Made by a program: the position numbers and the translations under genes. Below, in pieces: positions 46,501 to 58,645 of a stretch of 64,000 nucleotides of DNA; the first letter of the stretch is position 1; every line of letters begins with the position of its first letter. The notes under the pieces were generated by a model. That model saw only the letters and a list, made by a program, of their open reading frames with translations. It was not told the origin of the DNA and searched no databases. Source of the DNA: Ceratotherium simum simum. Lineage: Eukaryota > Chordata > Mammalia > Perissodactyla > Rhinocerotidae. The DNA is taken from NCBI RefSeq assembly GCF_000283155.1, contig NW_004454177.1, positions 27,942,051 to 28,006,050 of the forward strand, in the 5' to 3' direction.

Positions 46501-46505
46501 GTATG

Positions 46506-47054
46506 TTTATAACATATATATGTTCAATCTCTATATCTACCTATCTATCATCTATCTAGTATGTGTGTGTATTACATGGTGAATGTGTTGTGTCATCACA
46601 TGGGATCTCAATTTCTTCATCATTCTGGGTTGTGAGATGGAACAAAAAACAAGAGAGGTTGTGACCCATTGACCAACCACATTCAACAGCTGGAGCTTAC
46701 ATGGGGGAAAGAGATAACTACACTGGGAGCCATAAAATGGGAACTGAGTAAAAAGAACACAATACAGAGCTATCTTTTACTCATGAAGAATCATTATATA
46801 CTAAACAAGCCTAGGCTACCTGAAAGAATTCAAGCTAAGTGCATCAATAAAATACATATTCAAATGCAAAGGTGCAGTATGTTCAATATTCAAAGGGATA
46901 TATATGGCATGAAACTTAGAGCAATGGTTCATATAAACAATTTTGTAATTCCACGCCTTTATTTTTATGTGCACGCATTTAGGGTAAAACATGATTATAT
47001 GTTTCTAACCTGTTCTATAAATAACAATAAAATAATAGTCATAATGGTTATAAT
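46506..47054. other. AT-rich unique stretch with short CTAT and GT tracts
   Basis: Contains a CTAT-type tetranucleotide patch at 46531-46558 and a short GT run at 46561-46571. A 132-codon plus-strand frame at 46669-47067 has no domain, is AT-rich and overlaps a MIR at its end, so I do not call it a gene. Confidence 0.45.
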
Positions 47055-47300
47055 TAATAATTACTGAGCATTTACTATGATTCAGGCACCAGGCTAATCT
47101 GTTTACATGCACTATCTTATTTAACAAGTCCACATAGAATTCCCTTGAGGAATGTATCATTACATCTGTTTTTCAGATAAAGAAGCAAATATCATGTTCA
47201 GCGAGATGAAGTGACGCATCCAAGCTGGTGGTTGTTACAAGTGCCTCTGCCTCTTGGCTGTTGGGCTCCAAAGCTCCTGACCCTAACCAGTACATAGTGG
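47055..47300 (-). repeat. MIR SINE, nearly full length
   Basis: AATTACTGAGCATTTACTATG, ATTCAGGCACCAGGC, TGCACTATCTTATTTAAC, TTTTTCAGATAAAGAAGC, GGGCTCCAAAGCTCCTGACC and CCTAACCAGTACATAG. Confidence 0.9.
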
Positions 47301-47992
47301 GCCTGGGGGCAGGTAGAACCTGAAATCTGTTGTGAGATTCTCTTGTGTAGTCATAATCAATGACAGGACCCTGATGTGGCCTCTCCAAACTCCCTGCCCC
47401 AATTTATTTGAAAACAGAAAAGGACAAAAAAATCAAAATGCTAAAATGAAGACTTCCAGGAACTGGGAGGTATTAAAGAGGTGAGTAGGGTCTGGACAGG
47501 GAGAGTGGGGAAATGGGCATTCCAAGGAGGAGGGATATGTAGGTGGAACACGCAGGCTCATTTGGGAATCTGTCCTGGCATTGACCATGGAAGCCTCCAA
47601 TGCCAAACTTGTGCGTCTGAGTGTAATCCAGGCCCTTTGCTGTAAGGTGGTTAAATAAATTTCCACTCTAGAAAACACACTTGTAAAGTGGTTAAGTATG
47701 AGAAAACCCATGTAGTTTATAAGACAAAGTGGTAACTCTCAACAGCAACAGTGTCTACCTGTAAACAAACAGCACAACTGGCTGGTGAAGGATGAAGTGT
47801 ACAACACATTCAGAAGCAGAAGGCCCCCAGAGGCCCTCAAATTCAGGCTCCTCATTGGTCGAGTAGGTTCAAACAATTCTTAGACATTTCTGTTGCAGGA
47901 GCATTTCTATACTCAGGTATAATATCAAGCACTATGCTCAGATGTTAAATGGCTCCCACCAGAGTGGGCAAGCCAGGTGGGTGAGACACAAA
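47301..47992. other. Unique stretch
   Basis: No repeat recognised. A 92-codon minus-strand frame at 47433-47711 lacks a domain. Confidence 0.35.
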
Positions 47993-48002
47993 AAAGAGAG
48001 AA

Positions 48003-48033
<31 letters not shown>
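47993..48033. repeat. (AG)n microsatellite
   Basis: A pure purine run, mostly (GA)n with a few AAAG units. Such mirror-symmetric purine tracts can adopt triplex DNA in vitro. Confidence 0.9.
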
Positions 48034-49939
48034 TTATACTGATTTCTTCACAACCACACTGCAGTGCTATTTGCTGAGAACTACAGGATGCTGTGGTGCC
48101 CCCTGAACTGAAGGAAAAGGCATCCGGCTCTCTGGGTATTCACAATCCTTAGAGTATAACTTATGAGACTAGAGAAATCAGGCTCACTTACTCCCCAACA
48201 TAAGGAGAATTGGGGAAACACTAAAGACAGTGTCAGGGAATCTTGCTTTCATGTGGCAGATACTAAATCTGAATCCCCTGAGATCCTGCGATGGCGGTGT
48301 TGTTATCATTTCTCCCCCTCACATGCATATGCTGATTCACATATCAGGTAAGGGCTAGAGGGTTGATTCTAGGGCAAGAAGTGATTTGTTCTGGAAGGCA
48401 GCCTGGCTTAATTCATCAGTGTCTGTGCCTCAGGCTATTAGCATCAATATACTTACCATATTATAATAACTAATTAATGTATTAATCTGGAGAAATGTGG
48501 GTTCATGCAGAATGAAATATGCTGTTTGTGCTTGAGGGTATGGGATCTGCACCTTTTCAGTTAGACTTGGCTTATGTCGGACTAGCAAGGGCTCTAAGAG
48601 GTTAATAATGACTCAATGAACAAGTACCATTATAGTCTGAAACATGACTAATATCACTACCAGACCAATCATCATCCAATTCCTTTATTGTATCAGGTTG
48701 AACTTTTGGAAGAAGGGATTAATGAGTATTGGACATCAGGTACGCTGCACAAAATTGGTTGTTTTACTAATTCTTACATGTATACAATCTGAAAAAGCAA
48801 AATTCAAATCAGAATGCCTTCATGACTTCTGAAAACTATTATTGATATTGACGTTTGCTGTGACACATGCTAATAAGTCTCCAATTCAATTGTAAAATCC
48901 ACAGTGGGTCCAAATGTGTAGAAAGAAATGGAAGAAACCACATTTCAGAACTCATACTCATTTAGATTTAAATACCACAGTGCCAAACATTGCTTTCCCC
49001 ATTTATAAAATATGGGTCCATAAAGTCCAAATTTATGATACAGCATAGCTTATTCAATTCACTTAGAGGTAAAGGGAGAATCGGAGAGATGCTATCAAGA
49101 CTGACAATCATGATGGGATACGCTTGAGTTCTTAGCTAAGGCAAACTAACATGGAAACATGAGTAAAGAATATCTAAGAAAAAAAAGTCCTAACATAGCA
49201 CTCTGACTACTTTATTGCATTTGGGTCAAGATCATGTTCAATAGATCATGAAAAGACAGAGTAGTTCAAGGTTATGTATATACTTGCATACACATGCCTA
49301 TTTGCTGTCCATATTATCTAATGTAGCTTAAATTTAATATGCAAATAGTTATCCCATCAACCAGTCCAAAGAGTACCTATCAACCTTTTTGAAAAGCATT
49401 TTTGTGAGCTCTATTTACTACAAATTGAAGTAAATAAAATCCATGTGATGAGATTTGAATTTCCACATGACTGTGATCCATGCCAGCGGATGTGCCAAAC
49501 ATAACATGAAGTACGTGGGCTTCCCAAACCTCAATAGTACCTGTCACCTGAAGGAGGGATGTACAATATATTAAGGTAAAAAAGGTAATATTCACACAAC
49601 ATGTAGCTTTTTCTCAGAGTCGAATTTATTTCCAGTTGCTTCATATGCCTGACATGCTAGTTCATTTATTTTAGAAACAAAAGCCTCATGTCTAATGAGG
49701 AGATATCATTATCCAGACACATAATAGAGTCAGAATTATTTCCATAGTAGAGGAAAATATTCAGAAGCTCAGCAAGGTAAGATAAACCCCATAATTCATA
49801 GTTACTTTGCTCTTGTTTCCTTGGGAGAGTTTCATAACCACATGGAGGTGAACACTCATGAAGTCCCTACAGCTCTTAACAACATATGTTGATGTCAGAC
49901 CATAAGTTACTTGGCTACTCAGTGAAAATGAAAATTCTG
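48034..49939. other. Long AT-rich unique stretch
   Basis: About 1.9 kb with no confidently named repeat. Open frames are at most 71 codons. Confidence 0.4.
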
Positions 49940-50150
49940 TTGCTATTTGTCAAGCCCTGCTATGAACAAGGCATTCATGACTTCAGTGCCATTAATGACA
50001 GAAATATCATATAGTTATTATTATTCTTTGTAATGATTCATTGCAAAAGTGAGAGAAAGTAACAATCTTTTCAGCAAGATAGGAGGCAGGTTACATTGTC
50101 TTTATTTTGTTGTTAGTGAAATAAATGGGGTAAAAATAGGATTCATCCTT
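49940..50150 (-). repeat. Possible very old MIR
   Basis: TTTGTCAAGCCCTGCTATG, AAGTGAGAGAAAGTAACAA and AAGATAGGAGGCAGGTT occur in rough reverse MIR order. The core is too diverged to be sure. Confidence 0.4.
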
Positions 50151-50299
50151 CCTGACCCCGTTAGCCATTCTCTCTTCTAAGATAACAGAACAATAGATCT
50201 GGACGGGGCTCTGAGAAGAAGGGATATGCAAAAAATTTGCTACTTTTTCTTACACCAATATTCGATGGAACATTGGTTTTTTCAATCAGTCTTTCCATC

Positions 50300-50465
50300 C
50301 CTTACACCACCTCTTCAACAAGTTGTCAGCTTCATGAAGGCAGGGACTGTTTTTTCCTTTTCATATATCTTTATACCCCACCTTTCTCATTTTGGTCCTG
50401 ACTCTCCCAACATAACGCTTAGCACTGAATATTTACTCAAGAAAGGTTTGCTGTAGTTGAATGAG
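50300..50465 (+). repeat. L2 3' end
   Basis: TTGTCAGCTTCATGAAGGC, AGGGACTGTTTTTTCC, TATCTTTATACCCCACC, CGCTTAGCACTGAATATTTAC and a TGTAGTTGAATGA tail. Confidence 0.82.
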
Positions 50466-52076
50466 GGATCCTTTGAATGTTGACAGAAATGGGTTAGCTG
50501 GAGGAGGGTGGAGAAATCATTCTGAGAAGAAAATATGAATAGTTTGACACACGCTGCATTTCCAGTGACAGCCAGATGTCCAAGAGAGAGGACATACAGG
50601 ACCGGCACTGAAGTCCTGAGTGATACTGATACTTGTAACCAAGATAAATTAATTTTACTTAGGGTTGGTCATTAAGTCATTTGAAGAATGAAACAGATGA
50701 GGCTAACAGTGAAAAGAACACAGCTGGATTGTCACCATGGTTCTCTTGACAGAAACAGGCTTACCCAGCAATCTAGTTTGCTCCCTTCACCTAAACAAAA
50801 AGAAGAGTTCTAAAGTCTGAAGTCCAGTTCAAGTAGCGTCTTCAGTCAATTCCAAACTGTGCCATCCATAGAAAGCCCAATAGCTGTTACGAATCTTGCT
50901 GACTTTATTATTTTTTATAACACATTGATTTCTCCTTTATGTTGGATCTTTGTTTCTCAAAGACTAGTAAATGCCCAAGGATGTATTTGAGAGTTGCTAA
51001 AACTCACTGCTCCACAGGATGATCTAATTTGACTAAATTCTACCTAAACCTCTCTAGCCATACTTGTCCCTTGTCCCTGATGCAGTTAAGTCCTTTAAGG
51101 AGATGTAATAACTGAAAGGAATTGTAATTTCTGAAGAACTCTGACAGCAATATGGATTATGGATAAGATAATGACAAGTCTCTGATTTATAGAAAGAGTC
51201 CCTGGTATAACTTAGCCTCACTTCTTCTGCTCAATCATGTATTGTAACTGAAGTCAAAGGACACCTTTGCATCTTTAAAGAATAAAGAAACCTGTATGAA
51301 CTGCTTATATCTACCTCCAAGGCTTTGTTACTGAATACCCAATGGCCCAGTACACTCTTCCTAAAGAAATTACAGCCACTCATATTGAAATACTTATTTT
51401 GAGTTGTAAGACAGAACACTTTTCTCCTACACTTTAATCTTCCCTTAACACAAAAGACTGGAAGTATTTAAGTCACTCCAGTTACATCCAAAGAGAAGAA
51501 TCAGTTTCTGTTCGGTACTAGCTGAGTTAAATAGCAGCTCTGTTTCCAGAAAGATAACAATGTCAAAAATTAGAGAGAAAACAGCAGGCATTCTGGGGAA
51601 TTTAATTGTTGAACAAATGGCTGGAAGGTGCTTCAAAGTCAATTTAAACAATTTTTTAAAAATTACACCCTGACTTGAAGCCTAAGAACTCTTTTTCTCA
51701 TATATAATTAAAGCATAATGCTGAAGACCTCATCAGACAGTGATTCATGATATTTTAATAATAAAGTAGAATGCACTCATGATATGGCTTATTATTAAAT
51801 ATATTCAAATGTACTACAGATTAAATCAATTCCAGTGGAAAACTAGCTACAGCATACAGTAAAATCCTGGTTCAACAAACTCTTCTATATAATCGATTCC
51901 TCAATATCAGTCACATGAAAATGTCCTGCTAAAAACTTTGTCTTAAATATTCTACTGGAGAAGTGGGTCAGAATGACAGGGGGGAAAAAGCTAAGCATCA
52001 TAGTAGGCTCACACAGTAACAAACCTTGTGAGGGTGCAGGCACAGAGGAGTAGTACAAAGATTGCCCAAGAACTGC
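50466..52076. other. Long AT-rich unique stretch
   Basis: No repeat recognised. Frames of 62-73 codons have no features. Confidence 0.4.
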
Positions 52077-52476
52077 TGTATTTGTCTGCTCAGGCCACCA
52101 TAACAAAAGACCACAGACTGGGTGGCTTAAATAACAGAAATTTATTTTCTCACAGTTCTGGAGGCTGGGAGTCTGAGATCAAGGTGCTGGCATGGTCAGT
52201 TTCTGGTGAGGACTCTCGTCCCGGCTTGCAGATGGTCGTCTTCTTGCTGTGTCCTCACACGGCCTTTCCTCAGTGTATGTGGGTGGAGAGAGAGCGTGAG
52301 CTCTCTGGTGTCTCTACTTGTAAGGACATTAATCCTATCAGATCAGGGCCCTACCCTTATGACCTCATTTAACCTTAATTACCTTCTTAGAGGCCCCATC
52401 TCCAAATATAGTCACACTGGAGATTAGGGCTTCCACGTATGAATTTTGGGGGAGCACAAATATACAGTCCATAACA
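52077..52476 (-). mobile_element. MaLR (MLT1-type) LTR, 400 bp
   Basis: On the plus strand it reads TGTATTTGTCTGCTCAGGCC, ACCACAGACTGGGTGGC, TTATTTTCTCACAGTTCTGG, CTCCAAATATAGTCACACTGG, ATGAATTTTGGGGGAGC and ends ATAACA, the complement of an MLT1-type LTR. It is the least diverged of the four LTRs. Plus-strand frames of 114 and 73 codons crossing it are incidental. Confidence 0.8.
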
Positions 52477-52480
52477 CTGT

Positions 52481-52512
52481 TCATCTCATTCCTGGTTCAT
52501 CTCACTCCTGTT
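52481..52512 (+). repeat. Imperfect 16-bp tandem duplication
   Basis: TTCATCTCATTCCTGG and TTCATCTCACTCCTGT lie in tandem just outside the LTR. Confidence 0.75.
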
Positions 52513-52674
52513 CTGTGTGGGGTGCCAGGTGCTCAGAGCATGCATGACTGGCCCTGCTGAGGAGAGACTGGGAAAGAGCTCACCACCTCTGCTTGCTGAG
52601 GCCCTACAAGAGGCCCTGCACTCTACTCCATGGAGTAGATGAGCAGTACATGATTCAAGGATTAGAAAGTGAAA

Positions 52675-52980
52675 TGTTTGAGGAAAGGTCAGAGGAACAA
52701 GAATTGTATAGCTGAGAGTAGAGAAGATGGAGGTGACAACAATCTTCAATATAGGAGGAGATATTATGCACAGAATTCTGACCAGCTGCTCCCTATTGCT
52801 ACTGCGGGCCCGTCAGGAGAAAATAAGATTGAGCTACAATACTGGGAGAGATTTAAATGAGATATAATGGATAGACTCCTTGACAGTACAAGTTTGTTGC
52901 CTGAACACAAGGATTGAGAGACGGGGAAATAGATGACAAAGGGTGACTTGGGTTCCCAGGAGCTGTAAGAAATAGACAGG
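52675..52980 (+). repeat. L3/CR1-like LINE fragment
   Basis: GGAAAGGTCAGAGGAACAAG, AGGAGGAGATATTATGC, TAGACTCCTTGACAGTAC and GTTTGTTGCCTGAACAC follow the 3' part of CR1/L3 elements. If right, it is among the oldest repeats in the window. Confidence 0.5.
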
Positions 52981-53039
52981 GGTCTAAAAATGGTGGGAAG
53001 AAATAGCGGTAGGTCAGAAACAAAGCATTGAGTCTGTCA

Positions 53040-53105
53040 CACCAGTCCTATATCCACTGCCCTTAGCACAGTACTCAGTATACACGGGCAAGAATAAATG
53101 AATCT
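53040..53105 (+). repeat. L2 3' tail
   Basis: CCTATATCCACTGCCCTTAGC, ACAGTACTCAGTATACAC and AAGAATAAATGAATC. Confidence 0.65.
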
Positions 53106-55254
53106 TTTCTTCCTGGAGTAAAAATAGTGACTCCTACAGGCAAATGATGAACCCAACTGAACCCTGATATCTTCAATTTTACTTTCTCTTTAACCTCACT
53201 CATTGAAGATCTCTTTGGAAAAACACCATTGGAAAGCAGATAAACAGTGATCAGATTCATATTTATTCAGTGAAATATTTCCTTCCATCCTTGACCTCCA
53301 AGGCTAATGAGCAGCAGGATGAGCAAGAGCCTCATAGAACATGGTTTGCTGAGCAATGTGTTGTTTAAAAGGGGGAGTTCATTGCCTTTCATCCTTGTGC
53401 CTGGACCTTTTGTTCTCCTTTCCTCATGTCAGTCTCCTGAATTTGAGGACAGAATGAATGACACACTGTGGCATTAGTCAACATTCTATAGGACTATGTT
53501 GACTCCTCACTCAATCATCAACATTTGTAGAGTTCACAGGGGCATTATCCTAACTTTTAGGATGTTGGCAAACAAAGAATGCTCTTAGAGGTACTCTCTG
53601 ACAACATATTTGGCTTATTCTGGCCTGGAAAATGTAACCATCAAATTTGTTGTTATCTAGAAACAACCATCAGACAAGAAATGGCTGTCTGAGCCACGTG
53701 GAGCCAGGACTCCTTATATCAAACCTAGGAAAGCTCTCTCTTTTGTATCAAAAACTATTGACTCATGAGGGATTAAAACCCTCTCAACTGTAGTCCTCTT
53801 GTGAGTGAAAGTTCCTTTTGTTTGCGAAGCTACTTATGCATAAATAGAGTTGGTAACGTTTAGTCAATCCACACTTGTGTCATAAAATATCAGGGAATGA
53901 AGGAAAATAACCAGGGCAAATAAATACAGTAAATTCTAAAACCGAGATTCCAGTTAATGATTATCAATGAAGGTAGCAGGTGCAAAATAAGGAAGAATGC
54001 ATATAGAGAATATGCATCGGTGGTAATGTCCCCTAAAACATGAGACACTTTCTGAATGGCAGGGAAAATAACTGTACGTCCTTACCAGCCCCCTGCTCCT
54101 AGATGCCCTAAGACATGTGTTTCTCCAAAGACTGAGGAATGAAGAGAGGCACTTCCTTTCCACCTTAGGACCAGAATAGGAATTAACCTCTGACTACACA
54201 TCCACAGTGAAATGGGAAGAATAAATTCACAGGCCAGAAGGTGAAATCCTGTCAATGCTTCTCTGCCTCCCGCTTCTGAAACCCTAGCACATGGAACTTC
54301 TTTTATGACACTCATCTGGGGTTGTGTTCTATTATAGGAATTTGTGTACCTCCACATCTTGTTTACCGTCTCAACATCTCTCCTCTTGCATCCACCTGAA
54401 CAGAACCTGGTCCTGAGGAGGCCTCAGAAAATGCCTGCAGAACAGACGTGACTGCCTAGCCTTCAGGAGCAGTCAAGACGAGTTTAATAATGCTTTTTGA
54501 AGCCGATTTTCAGCAGCTGATTGTCTAGTTGTTGCCTCAGCTCATCCCCTAACTACAGCTCCTTCTCCAGTAACCTGCCTGCCTCTTGGCCATTTTGCCT
54601 CTCATTAGCACCTTTCATGAAAGCATACTGGGAAGGAAGAGGATGTGAAATTCAAATGACTGCTGGTTTGACAGCAGGAAAAGATAGATAACACTGAGTG
54701 ACTCAAGATTTTTATATTATCTGTAGATTTAAATTATCCGCACCATGCCTAGTCCTTGTTAACATGGATAGTCAAGGTCTTGCTAGAACGGCTATATTTA
54801 CTACATGGCAGGTTATGCAGCAAACTATCCTACAAGTCCTCACAGATGTCCTATGTTAACGATCTTTCATAAAGAGTGGCTGAAGCAAAGAAAAATACTG
54901 TAAATATAATCCTAAAAACAATAACTGTAAACACAGGCTTTCAAATGTCACCTATCACCCATAGCTACTAATAACCACTTATTTAAGTTGACATATTTCC
55001 TCCAAGAAACTACAGATGTTCTTTACATAAAATGCAGTTATCCAGTGAAGGACCAGGAAAACCAGGAGGTTTTATAGAGGGAGATTTAGAACCAGAGGGA
55101 AGCTGAGTGGCTTCCATAATGTCAAAGAAGAAAATGGAAGCTCCCAATTCTCCCAAGTCATTAGCTGATTGGGCAAGTGCTTGCTGCCCTAAGCTAAGCT
55201 TTCTGCCTGTGCATGGTGTACTGGGGGAACAAGGAACGACAGTTTTTAATTTTT
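53106..55254. other. Long unique stretch
   Basis: No repeat recognised over about 2.1 kb. Frames at 53954-54163 and 54082-54357 (minus, 69 and 91 codons) have no recognisable domain. Confidence 0.4.
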
Positions 55255-55385
55255 CAATGATATTTTATTGCAGCAAGTATTCCCATTTTGTGAAAGATCC
55301 AACAGGGAAATCAGAGACTCAGTGAGGACACTGCCATAGTGACCCTTTGTGACAGAGAAGACCCAAGCCACACTGACCATACCTG
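55255..55385 (-). repeat. MIR fragment, diverged
   Basis: TATTCCCATTTTGTGAAAG, ATCAGAGACTCAGTGAGG and GTGACAGAGAAGACCC approximate reverse MIR. Confidence 0.55.
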
Positions 55386-55719
55386 TAAGTCACTGCTAAT
55401 CTGAATGGACCAGGAGAGAATATACAAGTCTGAGTAACTCATTGTAAAGTTGGGAGTTGTGGCATTGAAACTAAGGAAAGGTCACTTTTAAACGAAATAG
55501 CTGTCTCTCTCAGTGTGAGGGAAAGATTCCAGTTGACCTAGTTTGGTGCTGAGGACTGGAAGGAGGGAAATAAATTGCAAAATGCTCGACTTAATACCAA
55601 TACCAATCTGGTTGAGATTTTCAGGTTTTAAACACCCTAGCCCTCAAGTGCATCACTTCCTATGTTTGATCTGTAAGTAAGAATTTCCAAAGAAGTGTGC
55701 TGGATGGCTCATACTTTCA
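55386..55719. other. Unique spacer
   Basis: Nothing recognised. Confidence 0.35.
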
Positions 55720-56990
55720 CTCATCTAACTCTATTGATCACCTGCCAGGCATTCAGCTAGATGCTGAGAATACAGCATGGAGAAGCCATATTTTCTAACT
55801 TCATGGAGCTAACCCTCCAATAGCGGTGGCAAGAACATAAAGTACCTGGGAGATACCAGGGCGAACCTGTAAGAAGATTGTCGCCAGGGGTGATGAAGGT
55901 CTGAAGCTGGGAAAGGAGAAAATACAATCAAGAAATATTTAGGAGAAAAACTGGAAGGATTTGGTAATGTTTAATGTCTGGGGTAAGAAAAATTAGACAA
56001 GGAGGACTTCAAGTTTATGGCTTGGTTGACAGTGGGATCTCTCCTGGGAGAAAACATGCAGTGGAAGGTTCAGTGACAAAGACAATGGGTTCAGTTTCAG
56101 ACAAGCTGAGCCTAAGGAGCTTACAGGGCATTGGGACACAGCACCAGAGATACCTATGAATCTGAAGCTTAGGTAAGAGATGGTCTAGGTTGGAGGTACA
56201 TGGGGGTGTCATCAACATATCTGTGGTAGTTAAGCCACGAGAATGGATGAAACTGTTCAGTGTCTGTAGGGAAATAAGATCAGAAGGGTGAGCATGGTAT
56301 CCTGGGGAAAACCAACATTTAAGGATAGGATGAGGAGTTAGAATCCACAACACATACCAAGAAGGAACTGTCAAAGAGGCCAGTGGGATGATCAGGAGAG
56401 CACAGTGTCACAGGTGCCATATGAGGAGAGAGTTCCAAAGTGGGAATGACACAGCATGTCCCAGTGCTCTACAGCGGGCCAACGTGCCACTGCATTCAGC
56501 AGTTAGGAAAGACCATGGTGACCCTGGCAAAAGCACGTTCACTGGAGTGAGAGGGATGAAAGCCAGATTGAGGAGGGCTGATGAGTGACTAGGAAGAGAG
56601 GAAATAAGAGGCAGTTATTATAGACGCGTGTTCCAATACCTGACAGCACACCAGTATCACCCAGAGAGTTTGCTAAAAAAACAGATATTTGAGCCACATT
56701 TTGAATCTTCTGAATCAAAACCTCTGAAGGAGAATGTAGGCATCTGTATTTTACCAGGCTCCCCTGGTGATTCTGATGTACAGGTTGGTTGGGAACAGTA
56801 GACTATTCTTTCAAGACATTTGGCACAAAATGGAATGAGAGAGATGGAGCAGCAGTCTGACTTAGATGGGAGTGGGAAGCAGGATCAAGGTGAGAGAAAC
56901 TTGAGTGTATTTATAGGCTGGTGTCAGGAGGAGAGGAATGAGAGGTCACGGTGCCGGGAGAGAAGAAGCAGAAGATCCTAGGGATGTTAA
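55720..56990 (-). repeat. Long L2 copy with reverse-transcriptase remnant, split by a MER5-like element
   Basis: Reverse L2 from its tail (CTCATCTAACTCTATTGATC, GAGAATACAGCATGG) through AACTTCATGGAGCTAACC and into the coding part. On the minus strand, 56208-56219 reads Tyr-Val-Asp-Asp, the reverse-transcriptase catalytic motif, followed by T-P-M-Y. The frame around it (for example 56015-56374) resembles the L2 polymerase region that carries LSKTE, here LSETE, but frameshifts split it between frames. The element continues past a MER5-like insertion at 56627-56805. It is a dead fossil. Confidence 0.82.
56627..56805 (+). mobile_element. MER5-type hAT element nested in L2
   Basis: ACACCAGTATCACCCAGAGAG, TTGAATCTTCTGAATCAAAAC, ACCAGGCTCCCCTGGTGATTC and TGTACAGGTTGGTTGGGAAC give MER5-like order. 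The host L2 resumes after it. Confidence 0.75.
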
Positions 56991-56999
56991 CTATTTTCA

Positions 57000-57040
57000 C
57001 ATAGTAAGAACTCAATAAAATGTTAGTTCCCTTTCCTTTC
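57000..57040 (+). repeat. LINE-2/MIR-type tail fragment
   Basis: ACATAGTAAGAACTCAATAA then AATGTTAG is the shared CORE-SINE/L2 3' terminus. It is too short to assign. Confidence 0.5.
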
Positions 57041-57411
57041 ATTTTCTCTTTAGCAGAATGAAATGTCTAGCATAGTTATGAGTAATTGAATTCTCTCACT
57101 GCTACTCTATCATGATTCACTTCCAGTTACACTGATTAATAAAGAATGACCAGCTTGTAGAGAAAGATCTGGGTGCATGCTACAAATTAATTGGCTCTGC
57201 TTCTGGTGTGCTGCAGTTTTAGGTAGTATCTCATGTTAGAAAAGTTGTACATCCTTTTTCCTCTTGTCACTATTTTAATCCTGAATGACTGAGAAGCCAG
57301 GCTATCTGAGCAGAATGTAAGTTCAACTAAATTATAAAAAGAAAATCTGATGTACTTTTCACTTCAAAAAGTCTGTGATAGGATCATTTCAAGGCAGAAT
57401 TCCTGCATGCA
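57041..57411. other. Unique spacer
   Basis: Nothing recognised. Confidence 0.35.
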
Positions 57412-57461
57412 GTGTGTGTGTGTGTGTGCGTGTGTGTGTGTGTGTGTGTATGTGTGTGTGT
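57412..57461. repeat. (GT)n microsatellite
   Basis: About 50 bases of GT with single CG and TA interruptions. Confidence 0.95.
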
Positions 57462-58174
57462 ACCCCTCTTGTTTCAGAAGATCCGGCTGCTAAGTCACCA
57501 CCTTAAATAATAGCTCCACACACATGACATCATAATAGTCTCCACAGCAACTGTGAATGATATTACAAACCTGTCTGGGACTAAATGGGAAAGATAAGCA
57601 AGAAGACAAGAGTGGACAATCTCCTAAGCAACAAATGCGCTTTTTCCATGGAAACACTGCCTTGTGGAAAAGAAAAGGCAACACAGATAATAGACATAGG
57701 TACACAATACTTCCTAAATATAGCATTTCACTAAGCACTCTGTCAATTGCAATTTAAAGACCATTCAACCTAAGAGAATAACGGCTGGAAGAAAGCTTCC
57801 CCTAGTTTAATGTTTCACAAGAGGAGGGCAGAAGCATTTTTTCTTGAAGTCAGTCATCACGCATCGTCATAGCTGCTCACAAAAGAGGACAAATGTGAAC
57901 GGAGCAAGGCATGAGTCAGCTTTCAGGTTTGTTCCACTTTAAGAAACCACCAAAGAATAGAAGCCAAACTTAATAAGCCAGATAAATTATGAGTAGGTAA
58001 TTAGCATTATAAAAATCCCCTTATGAAGAGGATCAAGCTAGATTACTTTGAAATAGCAAGCTCCCTAGTGAACATACGATAGAATTAACATTCTAACAGT
58101 CATTTAAACAACAATTTTAGGGAATATTTGCTAAACATGCCGATGACACAGTGCACATATGCATTACTCAGAAG
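57462..58174. other. Unique stretch
   Basis: No repeat recognised. Frames on opposite strands at 57490-57757 overlap and are not credible genes. Confidence 0.4.
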
Positions 58175-58380
58175 TAAAGGCCCACTATGTGTAGACACCA
58201 TACTATGCCCTGGACATCCAATATCTGAACTATCCCATTCAACAAGCGAATGAGCAAGACTGTATCAACCCATGTGTCAAAAGAGGAAATGGTGGCTGTG
58301 TAAAAATAAACATTCCCCAGGTGTCAAGCTAGGATTCAGACCTGTTTCCTCCCTCCAAAGCCCCTCACTCTGTTCACTGG
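58175..58380 (-). repeat. MIR SINE, diverged
   Basis: CCCACTATGTGTAGACACC, CAAAAGAGGAAATGGTGGC, GTGTCAAGCTAGGATTCAG and CCAAAGCCCCTCACTCTG follow reverse MIR. Confidence 0.72.
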
Positions 58381-58564
58381 GCTTTGTCACCTCCCTGCAC
58401 AGGCTTACTCATTTACAAAGCTGTTCATGCCGTTACCTTTTCCTGTAATCCTTTCATGATTAATGTCAACTCATCCTTATAATGCTGTCACCGTATTTAT
58501 CAACGGCATGCACATATTGCTCTCTACATGGTAACCATCGACTGTTAGAGGAAGCGGAAACTTC

Positions 58565-58645
58565 AAGAGAATCTGTCCAAGTAACTCCTTTTATTGCTGA
58601 GGAAACCAAAGTCTAAAGATAGTGAATTCTGAATCACAGTTTCTC
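58565..58645 (-). repeat. MIR or L3-like core fragment
   Basis: CTGTCCAAGTAACTCCTTTT, ATTGCTGAGGAAACCAAAG. Old and short, so family and strand are tentative. Confidence 0.45.

Noticed and set aside
46669..47067. 132-codon plus-strand frame
   Set aside because: AT-rich, no domain or signal, and its 3' part runs into a MIR. Consistent with chance.
48087..48110. CTCF-like site around GTGCCCCCTGAAC
   Set aside because: Only the GCCCCCTG core fits, and the flanking bases depart from the consensus, so I do not call it.
52028..52427. 114- and 73-codon plus-strand frames
   Set aside because: They are read through the antisense strand of a MaLR LTR.
56015..56374. 119-codon minus-strand frame as a gene
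   Set aside because: It is part of a frameshifted L2 polymerase remnant.
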